From assembly GCA_036874045.1 (NCBI GenBank), contig CM072338.1, positions 21,102,501-21,166,500 of the forward strand: a DNA stretch of 64,000 bases. Reading direction: 5' to 3'. Shown here piece after piece: positions 51,601-64,000 of the stretch. The stretch's first letter is position 1. Every line of letters starts with the position of its first letter. Source of the stretch: Cymodocea nodosa (taxonomy: Eukaryota; Streptophyta; Magnoliopsida; Alismatales; Cymodoceaceae). The notes beneath the pieces were generated by a model that ran no database searches, was not told the DNA's origin, and was given only the letters and a program-made list of their open reading frames with translations. A program made the translations under genes and the position numbers.

Positions 51601-54227
51601 TGGAGACGGGAGTTGCACTAAAATCTTTCTCAATTTTTAAATGAGATTTTGTGTTGGCCACAGAAAATTATGTAAAATGTTGAAAAGTACTTTCCAAAAT
51701 CATGATTAATCATGAATATATTATGATTAAAAAAATGCTAAAGCGGATCGGTATCAACTCCAAATATTGTATTTAGCTAGAGCGGCTAGAGTGTGTTAAA
51801 ATTTACGAAATCAAACATAGATGTGTTTGTTAAAAAGTAGATGTGTTTGAATCGTATCACACCTTACAGCCAAGCATGCCTCTTAAACAAATGAAACCTA
51901 GAATAACTCATTCCCTTCCTTTTCAGAAAAAAAAGAGAGCATCCCATTCCTTTCCACTAAAAAACTAGCTTCCTCTTACGTTTTCTGTTTTCCTCCCTTT
52001 TCAAATGGATTCTGGCATTCAATTTTCAAACGGTAACAGATCCATTACCGTTACCACCTCAATTTGCATATGATGCCCACTACATGCGTCGAGTAGGGCC
52101 TGAATGGCGCATAAAAAAACCCCCTCCACTTACTTAAATTAAGCAACTAATTCCTGTCAAAGTAAGGTAATCGATCCACGGCAACAACAAGTGATTATTA
52201 TTAGTTTAATATCAAACCTGGTGGATCTTGCAATATTTAATAGTGACCCCACAAGTGTGTGCCGTAATAATACATTTAAATATTCCATCAAAATAATACA
52301 TTTAGTATGTTTTCAGTTTTCACATGGCTCTGTCCATTTGGAAGATACAGAATCTAAAATCGCTTCTGACAGATTGGGTGTTCTCAACATCTATTCTAAA
52401 TTTACAATTCTAGGAGATCTCTGCACTTGCATTGGACGTGGGTACGATCAGAGTTTGATTATTTTAGATATTTTAGAAACCCAGAATTTTCCAGCAAGCT
52501 AGTAATAGAAAACAGAGCATTAAAAATCTAGAAATCAAAGGTTATATTTTGGCTAAGGTTCTTTTCTTCCCCTACCGTGAATCCCAATGCCAAACTGATT
52601 CTAATGTGCTGAAGAAGGGTTGCCTTATAAAGTACAACGACAATAGCCCAGGATCACAATATCATTTGAAAAGTTTTAACTAATAAATAACCTATGAATG
52701 CTTTTGGATGTCATTTTTAATTACATGTTATTTTTCAATATCATTTGAAAATTGTTAACTATTCAGGAACCCAAAGCAGAGTGGTTGACATAACAGTGCA
52801 CATCAGACTAGTGCTTATAAGCGTCTGCATGTAATTGTTTAAGGGAAATAATCAAAGCCATTTGTCCCAAGGTCAAACTATGTTGGAGCCTTTAGTGCCC
52901 AATTCAAGGATAAAATTAATAGTAAAATGGTAAAATCACTTTCACTATATATCCCTGGATTTAATCACAAGGTAGATACCCCCTCTTACAGACTTGCATC
53001 GCGTTCCTGTCCTTACATGATAAGTAAAAGGAAAAGCACATGAAGAGCTAAATTGAAAAAAGGAAGAATGAAATATCATATGAAAAGAACTTCAACATGA
53101 TATGAGAAGCACGGGGCGCTTGCAAAAAGTAAGAAAAAGAAGAATTTCTAAGGGAACAAATACATATAATGAAGAGAGAAACTCGTCTGACAAACGACTT
53201 AACACCATTCAAAAAAATGAGGACTTGATGGTAAGTAGGCTCTAATCGAGGATAGTTTGGAAAGGTAACTCCATTTCCCACTAATCATCCTGACGTGCAG
53301 GCCACCAACATATGAAAAATGAACGAGTATTCATTGTTGTCGTAAAATGCAAATGAGATATTTTACATAAATAATACATACTCTTTTCTTTTTTCTCCAT
53401 TTTTACCTTTTCTTTTTTATCTATTTCTCTCTCTCATGTTCTCCTCCACTTTCACCTTTATCTCTTTCATATTTTCGTAGTATTTTCTCCCTTTTATCTT
53501 AAATAATTATTTGTTAAATTTAGATAGATAAATGTAAAATTTTTAAACCAAATATCGATCTGATCTATCTCTTCTCCCACCTTTCTTTAATAATGGTATA
53601 GATTAGCAATCATGACAAATTAAAAATTAGATAAATGCAATCTAACATAACGCCAAGCTAGACAAAATTTCATATCTCTAGACAAGAAATGGGACAGATC
53701 AATCAAGACAAATTCCACTATATTGATTGAATTCTACACTTCCAATAGAATCGTAACTTTTGATTCCTCGTAAAGTTGATGGTATCAACTCAACCCCGGT
53801 AGAAGTAATGTTTTGAACTTGTTGATATGATAAGATCTATCTTTTTGTATTCCAAACAATGGCCCAATTCCATCAGCCGAGGACAACCAACAACTGCCAT
53901 TATGCTGTCCGAACACATTGCATCAATAAGTAAAGTCTGACATACCAAGCATAAATATTGATGAATGAACAGAATTTAATGCAATTCATATCTAAACCTA
54001 GAATCCTAATGTTTACTTTCACTGAAAAGCTCAAAGAAATAATCCCATCATTGCTGGATTTCCCATGTTCAATAAATTTTTCATTTTTCATATGTTTATG
54101 GTTGAAAAAAGTCAGAAAGAGTTGGCTGGGAATGTACACGGTCTTCGGGGCAATATGGACCATTTGGATAGAAATGAAGTAATCTAGCAAATTACTGTTA
54201 TAAAACCAAGCGTAGCAACTCTTATGT

Positions 54228-54238
54228 ATACGTTGCTA
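54228..54238. repeat. Target-site duplication, left copy
   Basis: ATACGTTGCTA, identical to 56154-56164, abuts the 3' tail of the LINE. Confidence 0.85.
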
Positions 54239-56153
54239 GAATAATAATAACAATCCAGGTCATAATCTCACTATATGAAGTAAACCATGTAAATCCTTTT
54301 CTTCTATGTATTTCTGTCTATGATTAAATCTTAAGTTAAATTACATAAATTTAAATATTTTTTCACATTTTCTAGCTAAATAATTTTTTGTTTTTTCTAC
54401 TTCTTTTAATTTCTTTTGCATCAATTAATTCTCTTCTCTTAATTTGTGCATCCATTAACCTCCTAAAGATGTCACCAAATCACTTAAATTAATTTTATCT
54501 TAGCTTATCACTAATTGGTGAAACTCTTACTTTATTACTAATAAAGTTATGTTTGATTTATCTTTTATAACATTACCACTTATCTAAATATTCACATCTC
54601 TATAATATAACTTTTTGCATATGGTCATGTTTTACAGCCCAATATTTTGAGCCATAAAGCATAACTAAGTAAATTATAGTTTTATAAAATTTTCCTTTTA
54701 AATTTAAGGGTATCCTCTTATCACATAATAATCTAAAAGCATTTCTCCATTTCATTTATCCTACTTTAAACGTATGAATAACATCCTCCATGATTTCACT
54801 ACTACTAATTATAGATCTCAAGTATTTAAAAATTTTACTTTTATGAATTAATGGAGAAATCTACATTTTATTTTTATTATAGAAGTCTGACATGAGTTGG
54901 GCATTTCTCCAACTCTTATTTTTATTGAATCTACATTTTATATATTCATTTTTTAACCTACTCAATCTAAATCCTTTGGACTTTAAAATATCTGTTCATA
55001 ATTTTAATTTAAAACGACTCTTAACTTTCATCAACCAAAATTATATCAACAAATAGTATAAACTAAGGTATTTCTTTTTGACTTTCTTTAGTTATTTCAT
55101 CCATTTCTAAAACAAATAGATATAGACTTAGAGAAGATCTTTGATATAAACTTATGCCTATTGGAAATTTCTTAATTTCTTTTTTTATAATTTTAACAAC
55201 TAGTAACTTTTTTTGTATATATCATTTATAATATCAATATATCTTATAGATACCTTTTTTTCTTTCTATACTTGCCACAATAGGTTTCTAAGTAACCTAC
55301 CATAAGCTTTCTCTAAATTAATGAAAATCATATAGAAATCCTTTTTCTAAACTCTAAAATTTTTTATCAGCTATCTTTGTAAATGAATAACTTTTATTGT
55401 TTTTACTCAACATAAACTCAAATTGATTTTCTGTAATTTTAATTACATGTCTTAGTCTTTGCTTAATTAACATTTCTTATGATTTCATAGTATGACTCAT
55501 TAACTTAATATGATAATTATTATATTTTTGTATGTCTCCCTTATTCTTAAATATAGTTATTCAAGAACTCTTTTTCCATTCATATGGTATTTTCTTTGCC
55601 TTTAAAACCATATTAAAAAGTATAATTAACCACTTAATTTATACCTTGTCCATGCATTTGCACACTTCAATAAGAGAATACCATTTGGTCTAATAGTTTT
55701 CCTACAATTTATTTTCTTAATAGTTTTTTATCTTTAAACCGCTAATTCTACTAAGATAATTATAACTTATATTCTTTGTATTGCTACTCAAATTTTGCAT
55801 GTAAGAATTTCATATGGTAGATGATCCATCAAAGAGTTTACTAAAATACCTTACTTTCTTTTATTTCATTTCTTTTTACTAAAACTCTACCATCTTTGTC
55901 CTTTATGTATTTGACTTAAATGTTTAGACTTTCTTTCTCTAACCATAGCTACTTTATGTATTCTATGTTTTTCTTGTTTTACGTCAAATTATCATATAAT
56001 TCTTTATAAGTTTAATTTTATCTTCACTAACAAGTTTCTCAACATTCCTTTTTATTAACTTATACATCTTTAAACTTTCCTCAATTTTACATTTATAATA
56101 TTCTTTCTTTTCATTTATTATCTTTGGTATAGCATTCTATTTTCTATTATAGC
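54239..56153 (-). mobile_element. 5'-truncated, decayed RTE-type LINE
   Basis: On the minus strand, frame-shifting translation recovers the reverse-transcriptase order of plant RTE LINEs. Visible blocks are IFKNKGDIQKYNNYHIKLMS (near 55560), SENQ-like ITENQFEFM, PIGISLYQRSSLSLYLFVLE (near 55165), the active-site region ILFVD-DIILVDES (near 55050), MKWRNAFRLLCDKRIPLNLK (near 54745), VMLYGSKYWAV (near 54650) and a SPISDKLR...FGDIFRRLMDAQIKRR stretch (near 54490). The 3' end has a GATTGTTATTATTATTC tail. Many stops and shifts make it inactive, and the endonuclease domain is missing, as expected of 5' truncation. An 11-base direct duplication brackets the element exactly. Confidence 0.9.
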
Positions 56154-56164
56154 ATACGTTGCTA
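56154..56164. repeat. Target-site duplication, right copy
   Basis: ATACGTTGCTA, identical to 54228-54238, abuts the truncated 5' end of the LINE. Confidence 0.85.
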
Positions 56165-59100
56165 ATGCCCTAAAATATATGTAGATAGAGAAACGTATAA
56201 CACTACTTCCAAACATCAATCAAAATAAATATTTTTTATAATGATAGCAATTTTTATGCTAACCAAGATTCAAACTAACAAGATTTGATATGTCACTCTT
56301 TGTTGTTGGTATTCATCATGCCACATTTGAGCTCATTGAAATGCTTTTAATGACCAAGAAAATTGTTTTTTTAAAAAAAAACCAAGATTCAAGCCTTAAT
56401 GAAAATTACAAATATCACTATTCTTAGCCAACTAAGAACTACAGCTGGTTGAATCAAAATGAGATGTTGCAACTTGGTTTTTTAGAATTCTGCAACTAGC
56501 AGATAGAAAAATGATAATTACCGTTCATGCAAAGTATATAGCCAAGGTATGTGGACCCAAAATTTGAATATGGACAAGCTTCCTGAACATATGTAGCAAA
56601 TGAGATCAGGAAAAGATGTATTTAAACCCAGGTTTATGGTAACCACTGATAGCGTCCAACCCATGCCACTTAAACAACTTTTACACATAGATGCTTCTCA
56701 ACTTGGACCACTGCCAATGAAATATAATGATGAGACATGCAGATTATATAAATAATTCCCATTAATACCATGCAGGAAAATGGAGAACCAAGTGTTAATT
56801 CAATAATTCGATCATAGTCAAATGGCACTACAGATTTGGGACTTGATCATATTATTAAATGAAAATTCTCTATGTAAAATGAGCTTATTCTAGGGTAAAA
56901 ATGTGACCAATCTTCTCTGGTCCCCTTGTACAAACAAATCATTTATAGACTTGCATGTAGTGACTGACGCATAAATGGTACTATGTGATCGAAATTTTTA
57001 GTTCACTGTCTTGTAAGACAGAAATTTTGACAATTGATCCTGAGAGTATACAGATCCTAGTTTGTAGACCCAATTTTATAAATCAAATAGACAAAATGTA
57101 CAATACCATGCATTAAACATATATAAATACAGAACTTCTAAATTTACTATAAATAATTGTTAATAAATCTAATCAATTGGATCTCTAGAAGCTAGAAATC
57201 TCCCAATTAGAAAAAAGATAAAAAAAAAATCAATTTAAAATCCTTGCAAGCATATTCAATGCATATTACTTAAAGAATTTTTAAGGATTCATATAAACAG
57301 AATTGGAGCTAAAACTTATTAAAATATCTTTATGCTTTCATATTAATAATCTTCAATTATTGCAACTTCTACTTCCAAAAACAATTAGCAGGACTTGGGC
57401 AGCCACTACCGATGTGGGTAACTGGGCAGTAAATCAAATACTTGATTTCCTTGGAAAACTTCATTTAGCATGAAACAAGGCACATTATACCAAAGTGAAA
57501 AACTTTTACTCATATTTCCTAAATGAAGTCATTCACTTTGGCTTTCATCTAAATGGACCTTATCTAGTTAGTAAAAACTAAAAACATAAGACCAACAAGA
57601 GAAAACTATATTGCATTACACTTAATGAAGGCAATCGTTTGGTCTTTACCAAAGTTAAGTAATTCATTTGGTTGCTTATCCAAAAAAATATCATCCACTT
57701 TTTTTACAAAGCTTATGATAGTCAAGAACACCAAGACCTCTAATTTTCTTGGCCAAGCATTTGATTGAAGCAATGTCAATAGACAAAACATTCAAGCAAA
57801 TCCATAAAATCCTAAGAACATGACAAAAATACAAGTTTACATGCCATTTCATGTCCCCAAAGACATGTGGCATAGCTCAAGGAAGGTGCATGTGGTCATT
57901 TGTGTCAAAGCAACCTACACGACCTCATCACAAAAAGGTAAATATTACAAAGTTATAAAAAGGAGCAGATCTCAAGATATGATTCATTCTAGTTTTCTCA
58001 TTAATCTCCTTCTTTAAATCTAATCTTGTCAAAATCTCTATGAACTTAGGTATTGAGGATTCTTTGACTACTTACATACTATGATCCTCTTAAAAAACCA
58101 CATGTAAGGAATGCTGTTTGTGGAAATTTTTTCTCACCCATATGCTAGTTCACACCTAAGTTAGAACTTGCACACTCCTACCATGGAGAGACAAAGTACT
58201 CAACCTCCTACAATGAAATCTCCTATCACCTAACAAGACCAAAGATACACTTTCAGGCACTTTTAAACCATGGAGGAACAACTTGCATAGTTGGAAGCAA
58301 TGCTCACCAAGAATAGAGATGATAATAAGAGGGAGGTTGCAAAAATATGTGGAAGATGGAAAAGGGAAGCCCCTCAACAAAGACACATCCATTGCAAACA
58401 ATTATAAAGATCATCACAGGTAGACATATTACAAAGAGTCAAGCAATTACACCCAAAAGGCCTAGACATAGTAAGTATGCAACAGCACCATCACACCTTA
58501 TACACCAATGCACACAAGGCCAAAAAATGTCCTAGATTTTTCCACCAATGAACAAATGAAGGGAATCACATACATGCATGATGACACCCTCATCATCTCC
58601 ATCACCTTGGACAACTTTTTAGTCAAACATGTGTTTGCCCATGGTAGTGCCTTCTACAACATACTCTATTAGGAACCTTTTCACAAAGTATGGTATTGAA
58701 ATAGTTCTATATTAGAAATGAGATACAACTTGACGCAAAATATATAACAAAGGACCTCTCTACTCATAACCAATGGTTTTTGAATTGAATGTCTACGTTT
58801 CATCATACTATTAGAGCCAAATACAATCATTAGGACCTAAACCCCTATACACCTACTCGATCCAAAAATAAGAACATTTATAAGATCTAAAAAATACCAA
58901 CTGAAAGGAAGTCTTAAAATAGGCCCCCATATAACAGATGTGCTAGTTTGCCTAGATAACAATTTATCCCTCTTTCTCTTTAAGCCCTTATGACCCAAAG
59001 CCCTGTACCATACCTGGTCCCACCCTTGGAGTGAGTGGGAAGTCTCCAATCTTGATCAATATACGTCTAAGTTGAGTGCATAATTGGGTGTATACAAACT

Positions 59101-61230
59101 ACACACAAACTCCTAATACTTATTTCTGTCAAAGTAATCCTTTTGACTCATGATAGGATGCCATTGATGAGTGGTCATGTAGATAACATTCTATGTTGTG
59201 CTCTATGTGAAAATTTTAAAGTATTGCTGTCAAAATTAAACAACATGCTTTTGAGAAGCATTGAAAGGAACATATTAAAGATGAGAAAATTAGGGGATCC
59301 TACAAAAGCTGAAAGACTAAATCCAAAACCAAAAATGATGGTTTTGAAGTAAGAAACCCAAAAAGATAAACATGAAAGAAATATATTATAGTTCAGAACA
59401 ACAAAAGAACGGCAAGTTGTGAAACATTGCTCAAAACAGTAGATAAAGGGACCTTCAGTAATCCAACCCAAGATCATCTAGTGAATCTACACTTATAAAG
59501 TCAAACCAGAACCTCAATCCACCTAATGGCCTTGACATTCAACAAAATACCATTGGCTCTCTACTGGCTTGTTCATTCAACAATGCAACTCACATCTTCA
59601 GACTTGAAACAAGCCCCATCTTGGGTTATGCCTCAAAACAGTTTATTGTTTCTCACTAACCACGGATGGCACCAAATAGCATAAGTGATGATACCTGACA
59701 CCTTTTTCCTTATCCTATCAGGCTTGTCCTTTGCCAAACAAAGATCACAAAAACTCCTATTTCACCTTCACTTTGTGTATTAAAGCCAATTAGTCCTGAA
59801 CAATAAAATGAAATACTTATTTTGTGTCATTATTTCTCAAAGTGGAAGTTGAATGACCACATTCCTTCTTAAAATATAAAGAATAATGCAAGTCAATGGA
59901 TGAAACATGTGTAGATCAGTCAAAAATAAATAATATATTAGGAAATTGAATGCATTAAAAAATGACCTTGTCGATGAAATTCTTTTTCTAATATGGAAAT
60001 TTATCTGGTAAGGTTCAACAAATATGGAAATGGTCAATGGTCAAACATCCAAGTGTGCATTATTCCTATTGAACTTCACTAATAAGTAGATAATAAACAC
60101 ATTGATTTAAATTGTATGATAGGGACAACAATGTTCAAAAATTAGATGAGAATAATCATGACTAAAATACTTCTTATAAATATTTCATAGACCTAAGGAT
60201 TCTCTTATAGATCAGTAACTTTGGAAAGTCTATGGTAGGATGCAACTCCATGGAAAATTAAAGAAAAGAATGGTTCTAGTCTTAGATAACAATTATCATA
60301 GAGGAGTGTAATATAGGAAGTAGATGAGGAATTAACCAAGAAGAGTTCCCAAGGATTTGCAAGACAAAAGATGTTGAGGACACTAGATGAGACCTTTGAC
60401 TTGCATGAGAAAGAGAAGTTGGACTGACTAGGTGTTACCTTTGAAGGTCATATAGGAAGGTTGTTGCCAATGAATAAAGAGGTCCTCAAAGTCACTTAAG
60501 CCAAAGAAAGTTGGAGGATTAGAGGTTATGAAAAAAATGTCAACCTCACATCCATGAACATTGATCAGCAATGAATGAAGAGGCATGATGTTTTACAATC
60601 CAACTGATTTTCACAGGGGTCTCATCAACAATTAGCTGGCTGATATGTTAAGGTTGGACTTAGCAAATCTCGACCATCCATTGCACAACAGGTGGCTGAG
60701 AATGCATTATGTAATGATTATTTTGAAACTTTTACAAACATATCCCCATAGCTGATGCTCAAAATACATGTTAAAAAATTTTAAATATAAAAAAATGACT
60801 TGAAGTTGTTATTGTTGGTGGAACATTTTTCATGATAAAAAATAAATAGATGGTAACAATTTTTAAGAAAAAAAAAGTTCAAGAGCTATGTCCCTTGGGG
60901 AAAAAATTTGGAATGGTCTAAACAGTTCTAATCACATCTACAGTCCAAATCAACATTTGGTCTGATTGATGAGATGCATTTTTGAAATAGTATTTTGTAG
61001 TTTTTACATTTACATCTTTCTAGTTGTACTTAATATTATAACAATAATCAAAAAAAATTTAGAAAAAATCATAACCTCGACAAATACAACAAACCGAAAA
61101 ACTACAAACACATCTTAACTGTAAAAAGATAAAAATTGAACAGTTCCCCTACCTCTTGAACGTAATAGAAATGTTCTGCAAAAACCATCGTAGTAATAAG
61201 CAGTTTTTTTATGGTAGTAACAAGCATGTT
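56165..61230. other. Gene-poor region, possibly with decayed repeats
   Basis: The stretch 57.6-60.7 kb is less AT-rich than its surroundings and has many short frames interrupted by stops. A frame near 58270-58380 is Glu/Lys-rich (MEEQLA, then LEAMLTKNRDDNKREVAKIC after a stop), which could be an old retroelement gag. No LTRs, primer-binding site or polymerase motifs were found. Confidence 0.4.
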
Positions 61231-62600
61231 GAAGAACCTTTTTACATAAAATTTATTGCTGAAAGATCTCAATGTACGATGACGTCCAAAGGGTGGATGC
61301 AGGCTTTACGGCAGTCGGTGAATAAATCATGAGAAGAGCAGAACTAAAAATGTGAAGTTCAGAAATTGTTAAAAGATGAATTTCACCGAGTAAATGATAT
61401 CGTACGAGAAAAACTCCTTTTGGCATATGCCGTTCGGTGAGTTTGTTTTTGTGAGACTCTGCAAGTGTAGCGCATCCAGTGTTTTTCTGTTCCCATGGGT
61501 TTTCGTCGGAAACGTAGTATGAATAATCGTACAGAGTTTTGCTGCAGTATAACATACAAGATGAAACACATGAGTTCGCTTTCAATATTTTATGAATCAG
61601 CCAATGGATACATAATTAACTGCCGGTAGGATGCAGACTCTTACCTCGTATTCTTTCAATCTTTCACAAACAATTTGTGGGAAAATAAGCGTACAGATCA
61701 TGTAGGGGTTGAATCGCACGGATTTAGAAACTTCAAAATCCTGAACAACTGGAACCAGATTTTGGCGCAAATGTCACGAAGTTTCTCTTAAAGAATTAAA
61801 GAATCGCAGATAGAACAACAATTATGCGTAAAACGCGAACGATCAAACGTCGATTATCAACATCGAGATGGAGAAAAATACAACAGTCTGGGATGCTCGT
61901 GCACTCACGTGACAGGTTCGCATCAATCGACTAGATTGCCCAAGGAGCGAGCGCCACTGCAGTGGCGATTTTCTTCGCATCGGAATTGGAACAAAGTGAA
62001 CGTCTTAGCAAGGTCGGAATGGGATTGCAGTCCTGGTGCGGCGGCTTTTTGTTTACGATTCTCCTCCGCCTTCTCGCAATTTCTGCTCCCAACTTCCCGC
62101 GTGAATGTGACAGGCCTCGGTGCCCTTCCCTCGTCTTCTATCCGCATTTACTTCTTAGCCCCTCGTATATCTTTGAAATTATTATGATATCCTCTGTTGG
62201 ATAGAGTAGGTATCAGAGAATGGATGTAAAAGGAGATGGAAATGCACGAGAATATCAGTTTACTTATCGAACCATACCAGCTAATAACGGATAAGGTAGA
62301 CATTTTGGTTAATTCGTTATTAATAATCTATTATTGAATTATCTACAATCATAAAACTTCGTGTTTATATTTACTATCATAATGAATATAAAGTTATATA
62401 TTTATATAATTTTACATATATTATATTTAAATTATTTAAACCATTAGCTTGATTATATAAAGTTGATGTTTATCACATGCAACTTACAATAAAAAATACT
62501 ACTGAAAAATCATCTGCATAATAAATGAAAATATAAGAAAATAAATGAAAAGAATATTATTTTTATAAGAAAACGATTTCTTCGAAACCATCGGAATTTC
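61231..62600. other. Exon-like GC-richer island, strand unclear
   Basis: Bases 61250-62200 have higher GC and longer frames than the flanks. The minus-strand frame 61585-61253 (YDYSYYVSDENPWEQ and onward) and frames at 61909-62204 match nothing I know. It could be the 5' part of a gene, a non-coding transcript or a repeat. AT-rich DNA follows from 62220. Confidence 0.3.
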
Positions 62601-62893
62601 TGACAACTGTGGCGATCATTTTGGCGCCCCCGTGCCAAATTCTCTCCCTTTCTTTTTCTAAAGAATTTATTTTTCCTTGTCCTTTTTTTGCAAAGTTATT
62701 TTTCCCCATCTCAACAAATTTCCATCAGCCATTCTACACTGCCGGTCCATTCACCTTGGAATCTTTTCCTCCCGACAGAAGCAAAAAGCAAACGGCCATT
62801 CTCTACTTCCCAACTCCCTTGCCGTCGAGGGTGGTGGAGTTGCGCGCGTCGAATCCTCGGGACCGATGAGGAATCTTCGTCTTCTGTTGCAGC
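62601..62893 (+). other. Possible 5' UTR exon of a gene continuing beyond the window
   Basis: After an AT-rich stretch the sequence becomes pyrimidine-rich and then GC-rich. It ends in GCAGCG|GTAGGATTC, a plausible splice donor, followed by a T-rich intron-like stretch. This pattern is common for non-coding first exons in plants. No coding exon was recognised downstream before 64000. Confidence 0.3.
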
Positions 62894-64000
62894 GGTAGGA
62901 TTCTTATTCGTCCGATCTCCTACTCTCCGTTTTATTTGGTGAAATTCCCTGTGGATCCGTACGTCTCGATACATCCGAAGTGGATCGCATGGAACTTCTG
63001 TTTCTTGTGAGATGTTCCAGTGCGAGTCTATTAGCTTTCTCTTAAATGTTGTTTTTGTGCTGTTGTCCGATTGTGTGTCTGACAGTGTCGTCATCGTCTA
63101 TTTTTTGCACATTATTTTCATTATAATCATATGCGTGTCATGGAAATGAATTATTTCTGCTGAGGAATAATAACTTGGAATGTGGCATTTACTCTCCTGA
63201 TCTCTTCTACATGTTAGCATTTAACGATTAAAGAGATCAGAGGGACACCATTCACAGCTTTGGGATTTCATCAATATGAAAGCACCAAGGCACCATCCAT
63301 CTGCACAATTTTCCAATATTGACTGTGACCAAGAATCACTCTCACAATGCATCTTCATAAAAAAATTAATAATATTTGGCAATTTTGACTTCATTGACAA
63401 GATTTTTTCCCATCAGGAAGGCTTAAAATTAGGGGCATTGGAAAATGCCTTTTTTCCATGGGCTTCCCTCAAGAGCATCTTGTGCTATATTGTCTATCTT
63501 CTTCCAAAGCAATACAAGAAATAGAGTAACATAAATCTCCAGGATTGGTGGAATAGCCAAAGAAGAACATAAGTGTGCTTATCAAATAGCATAATAAAAA
63601 TAATTAAAGGGTTTTAAAGTTCCATACTTTTGTAATTTCTCAGAGGTTTATCATTGAATGAAAAGGCGAGAGTGGTAAAGCATAAAAATGAGTCTGTATT
63701 TTCTTTGAATTACCGATATTGGCCATTTAATCCTAAATCTAAAATCCTAAAAATAATCCAAATGCACTCTTAAGTTGCATTCTTAATTATTCATGACCAG
63801 TCAACAATTGCACCATGAGAATATCTTGCAGTTTCAAGCTAGTGCTGCATTTTATTCTAGTCCTTAGTTAAGATATTGAGGAGTGTAGAATTTCTGCCAT
63901 GAGAAGGTGATGGCATGTTTCAACTTTCAACTTTCAAGTCAACAGATGCCTTTTTGTATATGCTTTTTTTAATCTTTTGCCATATTTTATCCATTCCATT
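62894..64000. other. Window end, intron-like or intergenic
   Basis: T-rich DNA with one 82-codon frame at 63276-63524 that carries no recognisable motif. If 62601-62893 is a first exon, this is probably its intron. Confidence 0.35.

Larger units (their letters stand above)
38621..54227. other. Gene-poor intergenic region
   Basis: About 15.6 kb of AT-rich DNA has only short open frames. The best exon-like one is on the minus strand near 46158-45948, after an AAATTTCAG acceptor (EWNMSWNNKDQGNVFFTDDM onward). I do not recognise it. A GC-rich patch at 49790-50010 has no supported frame. Microsatellites and one weak retrotransposon fragment are listed separately. Confidence 0.5.

Noticed and set aside
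61253-61585. Minus-strand frame considered as an MLO-family exon
   Set aside because: The apparent resemblance was limited to a few residues and the conserved MLO blocks are absent.

Overview
This is a window of plant nuclear DNA. All five recognisable protein genes are split by spliceosomal GT-AG introns, and the families (DOCK-type SPIKE1, NAC, plant O-fucosyltransferase, NEN-type exonuclease, plant CCCH+RRM protein) are typical of land plants. GC-rich coding exons in the NAC and CCCH genes, set in AT-rich flanks, and a decayed RTE-type LINE suggest a monocot angiosperm. That is an inference, and the species cannot be fixed from the sequence.

Layout. 1-3.85 kb (+): last six exons of SPIKE1. 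3.85-8.2 kb: intergenic, ending in an ACGT-rich promoter. 8.3-9.5 kb (+): three-exon ATAF/SNAC-type NAC gene. 11.98-17.02 kb (-): eight-exon O-fucosyltransferase-like gene whose 2.9-kb first intron holds a fold-back element with a ~60-bp minisatellite. 22.0-23.2 kb (+): short NEN4-like DEDDh exonuclease, six exons. 24-27.2 kb: unresolved; there is a possible first exon on the minus strand at 27 kb. 27.2-34.3 kb: intergenic, including a very AT-rich block. 34.3-37.5 kb (-): eight-exon CCCH zinc-finger/RRM protein. 37.6-64 kb: gene-poor, with microsatellites, a weak copia-like fragment, one LINE with an intact 11-bp target-site duplication, and exon-like GC islands near 61-63 kb.

The genes are not an operon or cluster. 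SPIKE1 (actin and cell-shape signalling), a stress-type NAC factor, a Golgi glycosyltransferase, an exonuclease and an RNA-binding protein are ordinary neighbours with independent promoters. I found no CRISPR array, rRNA, convincing tRNA, or undescribed system. The most informative non-genic signals are the LINE insertion scar and the minisatellite-bearing intronic element. Exon boundaries were derived by hand from splice sites, reading phase and family conservation.
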